The notes under the pieces are model-generated. The model saw only the letters and a program-made list of their open reading frames with translations, did not search any database and had not been told where the DNA came from. This document shows, piece by piece, positions 60,230 through 64,000 of a stretch of DNA of 64,000 nucleotides. The translations under genes were made by a program, and so were the position numbers. Source of the DNA: Arthrobacter ramosus (GTDB taxonomy: Bacteria; Actinomycetota; Actinomycetes; Actinomycetales; Micrococcaceae); NCBI RefSeq assembly GCF_039535095.1, contig NZ_BAAAWN010000001.1:744001-808000 (forward strand). The letters run 5' to 3'. Positions within the stretch are counted from its first letter, which is position 1. Every line of letters starts with the position of its first letter.

Positions 60230-61168
60230 CTAGCCGGTGACGCTGCCCTGGGTGAGCCCGGCAACGATGTAGCGTTGCAACGCTGCGAAGACCAGGAGGA
60301 TGGGGATGATCACCAGCACGGCCCCGGCCATCAGGATCCCCCAGCCGGCGCCGTTCCCTTCAGAGTTCTGAAGCAGGGTCAGGCCAACGGGGAGGGTCAT
60401 GGTTTCCGGCCGGTCCGTAATGATCAGGGGCCAGATGTAGTCGTTCCATTCGCTGACCACGGTGACGAGGGCGACGGTGGCGATGGAGGGGAGCGACACG
60501 GGGACGACTACTTGCCACAGCCTGCGCCAATGGCCCGCGCCGTCGATTTCCGCGGCTTCGAGGATGGACCCCGGAAGCGTCTTGAAATGCTGGCGGAGGA
60601 GGAAAGTTCCAAAGGCGGTGCCAAGTCCCGGAAGAATAATTCCCCACAGGGTGTTCTTCCCGCCGATTCCCGCGATCAGGATGTAGTTGGGGAGGATCGA
60701 CACTTGCGGCGGCACCATCAGGGCCACGAGGATCACGACGAAGATGACGCTCTTGAACGGGAAACGGACAAAAACCAGGGCGTATGCCGTCAGGATGGCC
60801 AGGATCACCTTCACCGTGGAACCGACCACGGTGACGATCAGGCTGTTCAGGAAGAACCGTGCGAACGGCACTGTGGTCATGGCCGTGTGGTAGTTCTCCA
60901 GGTTCAGGCCCTGCGGCAGGATCTTGAGATCCGTCGTGACGATCTCGCCGGGCTGCTTGAAGGAACTCAACAACATCCACAACAGCGGCAGGACCACCAC
61001 GAGCGTGGCCACGATCAGCGGGATGTAGCCTCCGGCCAGTGTCTGGACGAGGTTTGCGCGGGAGAACGGCTTGTCACGCCGAGCCGGGAGCTCCGGACCG
61101 GCGTCGGGAGCTTTCAGGGTCCCGACGCCGCTTGCGGGGTTGGGGCTGACGGGAGAGAGCGTGCTCAT
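60230..61168 (-). CDS. Carbohydrate ABC transporter permease (MalG type)
   Basis: 312 residues from the ATG read at 61168, overlapping the first permease by four bases; the frame continues upstream as a shadow. Six helices with the EAA loop EAAEIDGAGHWRRLWQVVVP (about residue 203) that docks the ATPase. A ~38-residue Pro-rich cytoplasmic N-terminus is present. Confidence 0.93.
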   Translation of the reverse strand: MSTLSPVSPNPASGVGTLKAPDAGPELPARRDKPFSRANLVQTLAGGYIPLIVATLVVVLPLLWMLLSSFKQPGEIVTTDLKILPQGLNLENYHTAMTTVPFARFFLNSLIVTVVGSTVKVILAILTAYALVFVRFPFKSVIFVVILVALMVPPQVSILPNYILIAGIGGKNTLWGIILPGLGTAFGTFLLRQHFKTLPGSILEAAEIDGAGHWRRLWQVVVPVSLPSIATVALVTVVSEWNDYIWPLIITDRPETMTLPVGLTLLQNSEGNGAGWGILMAGAVLVIIPILLVFAALQRYIVAGLTQGSVTG

Positions 61169-62115
61169 GAGTAGTGCACCTTCCGTTCGACGAACCGCAA
61201 CTGGAGCACGGTGATGATGAGCAGGATGGCGAAGAGCACCACTGAGATGGCGGCCGAGTAGCCGGCTCGGTTGTAGGCGCCGAAGGCCTGCAGATAGGCC
61301 TCGTAGATCAGCGTGCTGGTGCCGTTGCCCAGCGGAGTCATGATGCGGATCAGGTCGAAGGCCTGCAGCGAGCTGATCATCGTGGTGATCAGGAGAAAGA
61401 ACGTGGTGGGCGAGAGCAGGGGAACGGAAATGCTCATGAAGCGGCGGAAGCCGTTGGCTCCGTCCAGGGAAGCGGCCTCCATGACGTCCTTCGGGAGCGA
61501 CTGGAGCCCGGCGAGGTACACGACGGCGCAGTAGCCCAGGTTCTTCCAGACGTAGACGATGATGACCATCACGAGGGAGAGCTGCGGATCGTTGATCCAC
61601 TGGGGGCTTTGCTGGCCGATGCCCCGGAGCAGCCATGACAGCACGCCGTATCCGGGGTCGAAGATGAACAGCCATACGAGGCCAACGCCTACGCCGCTGA
61701 GGACGTAGGGGGCGAAGACGGCTGAGCGCGCAAATGTGGTGCCGCGGACCTTCGCGTTCAAGGCCAGGGCCACCAAGAGGCCCAGCACCATGGAACCGCC
61801 GACGGTGACCACGGTGAAGATGAGCGTGGTGCCAAGCACTTGCGGGGCGTCGGAGCTGGTGAAGAAGTTGACGTAGTTGTCGAAGCCCACAACGGTGGCC
61901 GAGGTGGAGCCCAAGGTCCAGTCAAGGGTCGAGTAATACATGTTGTTGATCAACGGCAGATACGTGAACACCGCGATCAGCGCCAAGTTCGGCAAGGCCA
62001 GTGCCAGAAACACGAAGAAGTCGCGTCGGGTTCGGCCGGACCAGCGTCCCCGGCGCTGAGGGGCCGGGACAGCCTGCGCGGTGGCCGCGGGGCTGCCTGT
62101 CAGTTGTCTTGTCAT
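61165..62115 (-). CDS. Carbohydrate ABC transporter permease (MalF type)
   Basis: 316 residues. After a ~28-residue cytoplasmic segment, six transmembrane helices carry the EAA loop EAASLDGANGFRRFMSISVP (about residue 213). It is the first gene of the three-gene importer operon, downstream of the promoter at 62189-62217. Confidence 0.93.
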   Translation of the reverse strand: MTRQLTGSPAATAQAVPAPQRRGRWSGRTRRDFFVFLALALPNLALIAVFTYLPLINNMYYSTLDWTLGSTSATVVGFDNYVNFFTSSDAPQVLGTTLIFTVVTVGGSMVLGLLVALALNAKVRGTTFARSAVFAPYVLSGVGVGLVWLFIFDPGYGVLSWLLRGIGQQSPQWINDPQLSLVMVIIVYVWKNLGYCAVVYLAGLQSLPKDVMEAASLDGANGFRRFMSISVPLLSPTTFFLLITTMISSLQAFDLIRIMTPLGNGTSTLIYEAYLQAFGAYNRAGYSAAISVVLFAILLIITVLQLRFVERKVHYS

Positions 62116-62188
62116 GGGAGGTCTCTAACGGTTCGCAGATATCGGGGCGCGCCGGACTCGAACTGTTGGGTCAAGGGGGCGGCTAGTT

Positions 62189-62217
62189 TTACCTCACCAC
62201 ACGGGAACACCTGTCAA
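62189..62217 (-). promoter_or_regulatory. Candidate promoter of the sugar ABC operon
   Basis: On the minus strand TTGACA (complement of 62212-62217) is 17 bp before AGGTAA (complement of 62189-62194), about 75 bp upstream of the first permease. The -35 box is consensus; the -10 is weak. I saw no clear sugar-regulator palindrome here. Confidence 0.5.
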
Positions 62218-62351
62218 GTCAAAAAAGGGGGCGTTCGCGGGATTGTTGGACAAGCCTTTTGCGCTCGTTTACTCGATGTTTCGTGGCGCATGGGCCCGTG
62301 TTCACATTCGAGGCACGACTACCGTTTGTGGGCGAGGAGCAGAATAGGCAC

Positions 62352-63302
62352 ATGACTTCCAAGATCACTGATGTGTCAGGAATCCGGGTGGGACATGTCC
62401 AGCGGATCGGCGATGGCTGGCTGAGCGGGGTGACCGTTGTCCTTCCGCCGCCGGGGACGGTGGGATCGGTGGACGTCCGGGGCGGCGGACCGGGCACGCA
62501 CGAGACGGACGCGCTCGACCCCACCACCCTGGTGCCCACGGTCGACGCGGTAGTGCTCACCGGCGGGAGTGCCTTCGGTTTGGTCACGGCCCACGGTGCC
62601 CAGCGGTGGTGCGAAGAGCAAGGGCGCGGTTTCGCCGTGCCTGGGGGAGTGGTGCCGATCGTTCCGGCCGCGGCGATCTTCGATTTGGGTCGCGGCGGTG
62701 ACTTCGCCGCCCGCCCCGACGAAGCCATGGGATACGAAGCGGCTGTTGCGGCTGGGGCCTCCAGCGAGCACGCCGACGTCGGGCGTGGAAACATCGGTGC
62801 CGGTACCGGTGCAGTGATTGGGCGCGGCGCGTTCAAAGGGGGAGTGGGCACCTCGTCCATCACCTTGGACAGCGGCGTGGTGGTGGGCGCGCTCGCAGTG
62901 GTCAATGCGCTTGGGATGCCTTTCGGCACATCGTCCCGGCGGACGGAATCGGGCGGCCCCGAACCGGTGGGGCCGCCGGCGCTGAACACCACGCTTGTCG
63001 TCGTCGCCACCAACGCGCTCCTCGACCCCGCCGAATGCAAGCGCACCGCGAGTGCCGCACACGCCGGCCTCGCCCGGGCGCTGAATCCTTCCCATACCCT
63101 CGCCGACGGCGACACCGTGTTCGCGCTGGCGACAGGCGCCGTCGGGCTTGACCGCAGTTCGGAACAAGCAAGGCAGGTTTCGCTCATTACCCTGCAAAGC
63201 GCGGCGGCAGACGCCGTCCGCCTGGCTGTCCTCGACGGTGTCGCGGCTGCGGAATCCATCACGACGGCGGCAGGCACGTTCGCTGCCTACGGCGCGGTTT
63301 AG
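62352..63302 (+). CDS. P1-family (DmpA/S58-type) peptidase
   Basis: 316 residues from the ATG at 62352 (MTSKITDVSGIRVGHVQRI) with GAGGAG upstream. GGSAFGL (about 76-82) and the cleavage/nucleophile segment ALNTTLVVVATNA (about 215-227) identify the P1/DmpA N-terminal-nucleophile family, which self-cleaves into two chains and acts as an aminopeptidase or amidase. Substrate unknown; some members hydrolyse D-amino acid amides or beta-peptides, others are related to nylon-oligomer amidases. It is monocistronic, divergent from the ABC operon. Confidence 0.88.
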   Translation: MTSKITDVSGIRVGHVQRIGDGWLSGVTVVLPPPGTVGSVDVRGGGPGTHETDALDPTTLVPTVDAVVLTGGSAFGLVTAHGAQRWCEEQGRGFAVPGGVVPIVPAAAIFDLGRGGDFAARPDEAMGYEAAVAAGASSEHADVGRGNIGAGTGAVIGRGAFKGGVGTSSITLDSGVVVGALAVVNALGMPFGTSSRRTESGGPEPVGPPALNTTLVVVATNALLDPAECKRTASAAHAGLARALNPSHTLADGDTVFALATGAVGLDRSSEQARQVSLITLQSAAADAVRLAVLDGVAAAESITTAAGTFAAYGAV

Positions 63303-63558
63303 CGGGATACAAGGGGTTCCGCGGTCCGCGGAAGGGTGACACCGTGCCGGTATCTGCGCTAGCATGGGCGGATTTAACTTTCGCGCCATCTTGGCGTAGA
63401 GTTGTTTGTTGGTTGTCTCCACAGCCACGCCCATTTAACAGGTCGCGAGTCCTGCTTCGTGGAGTGGCAAGAGCCGGACGGCCAAACAAACAAAAAACGT
63501 CCGCAGATTTTCCGGTGCCTAACCGGAGGGCTGCGGCAAACAACAGTTAGCGGAGGAT
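63303..63558. other. infA upstream region
   Basis: 256 bp between the P1 peptidase and infA. It holds a small hairpin CGCCA/TGGCG around 63384-63396 and the infA leader; the ribosome site GCGGAGGATATG is at its end. A promoter is expected but I could not place one firmly. Confidence 0.4.
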
Positions 63559-63780
63559 ATGGCCAAGAAGGACGGGGTCATTGAGATCGAGGGCGTTGTG
63601 ACTGAGGCACTGCCCAACGCGATGTTTCGCGTTGAGCTCACCAACAAGCACATCGTTCTTGCACATATCTCGGGGAAGATGCGACAGCACTACATCAGGA
63701 TTCTCCCTGAGGACCGCGTAGTGGTGGAGCTAAGCCCTTACGACCTCACACGTGGTCGCATCGTCTACCGCTACAAGTAA
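63559..63780 (+). CDS. infA: Translation initiation factor IF-1
   Basis: 73 residues, complete S1-type OB fold: [20 protein letters not shown], then [22 protein letters not shown]-1 blocks the A site during initiation. rpmJ follows 81 bp later, the usual start of the alpha operon. Confidence 0.97.
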   Translation: MAKKDGVIEIEGVVTEALPNAMFRVELTNKHIVLAHISGKMRQHYIRILPEDRVVVELSPYDLTRGRIVYRYK

Positions 63781-63861
63781 TTGCTGTGCGGCAACCTCGG
63801 GAAAACGAAAACCTAGGTAAAGCCGCTTCAGCTGACCAACTGCAACACGCAAAGGAACGCC

Positions 63862-63975
63862 ATGAAGGTCAAGCCGAGCGTTAAGCAGATCTGCGACAAG
63901 TGCAAAGTGATCCGCCGTAATGGCCGGGTCATGGTGATCTGCGAGAACCCGCGCCACAAGCAGCGCCAGGGCTAA
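63862..63975 (+). CDS. rpmJ: 50S ribosomal protein L36 (zinc type)
   Basis: 37 residues, too short for many gene finders: starts [20 protein letters not shown] and ends [10 protein letters not shown]11, C14, C27 and H32 form the zinc site, so this is the C+ form. Ribosome site AAAGGA is upstream. The window ends 25 bp later, where rpsM would be expected. Confidence 0.96.
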   Translation: MKVKPSVKQICDKCKVIRRNGRVMVICENPRHKQRQG

Positions 63976-64000
63976 TTCCCCGCAAGGGAACTAGCGCCCG

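Overview
This 64 kb window is a contiguous chromosomal segment of a high-GC actinobacterium. Arthrobacter sensu lato (Micrococcaceae) fits best. The evidence is a mycothiol synthase gene (mshD, an actinobacterial thiol pathway), a GlnR-type orphan regulator next to mshD as in mycobacteria, a MutT1-type NUDIX/histidine-phosphatase fusion next to ppk, frequent GTG and TTG starts, and RpoB numbering that matches Mycobacterium at the rifampicin pocket. The assignment comes from recognised families and remembered synteny; no search was run.

Layout. 1-7.4 kb (minus strand): the start of asd, a dfr-thyA cluster with a small membrane gene, mutT1-ppk, mshD and glnR. 7.7-11.6 kb (plus): a membrane protein, a 37-aa membrane microprotein, a nitrobindin-like protein, a flavodoxin-like protein, a YgfZ-type folate-binding protein and an ankyrin protein. 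11.6-13.8 kb: a PadR regulator and its MFS exporter behind a palindromic site. 13.9-15.7 kb (minus): a GNAT protein and pfkA. 16-20.3 kb: an envelope-stress-like module of two PspC-domain proteins and a small membrane protein, divergent from a PspC-fused histidine kinase and its LuxR-type regulator. 20.4-21.6 kb: an aminotransferase.

21.9-64 kb is the translation/transcription core, mostly plus strand: tRNA-Trp, secE, nusG, rplK, rplA; L10 leader, rplJ, rplL; rpoB, rpoC; rpsL, rpsG, fusA, tuf; rpsJ to rpsQ; rplN to rplO; secY, adk, map; infA, rpmJ. Accessory genes sit between these blocks, mostly bordered by strong hairpin terminators: two tandem two-domain GNAT proteins (rplA/rplJ), a YbaK deacylase and a thiolase (rplL/rpoB), a decayed IS1249-like transposase fragment, a 41-aa membrane microprotein and a frameshifted GH1 beta-glucosidase (tuf/rpsJ), and a sugar ABC operon plus a P1-family peptidase (map/infA).

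No phage, CRISPR array, rRNA operon or complete insertion sequence was seen, and I found no convincing wholly new system. The most unusual items are the tandem GNAT pair wedged before the L10 leader, the PspC/kinase module, the perfect 59-bp tandem duplication of a hairpin after rpoC, the three-copy 32-bp repeat that doubles as a terminator, the loss of rpsN from the spc cluster, and several palindromic operator candidates.
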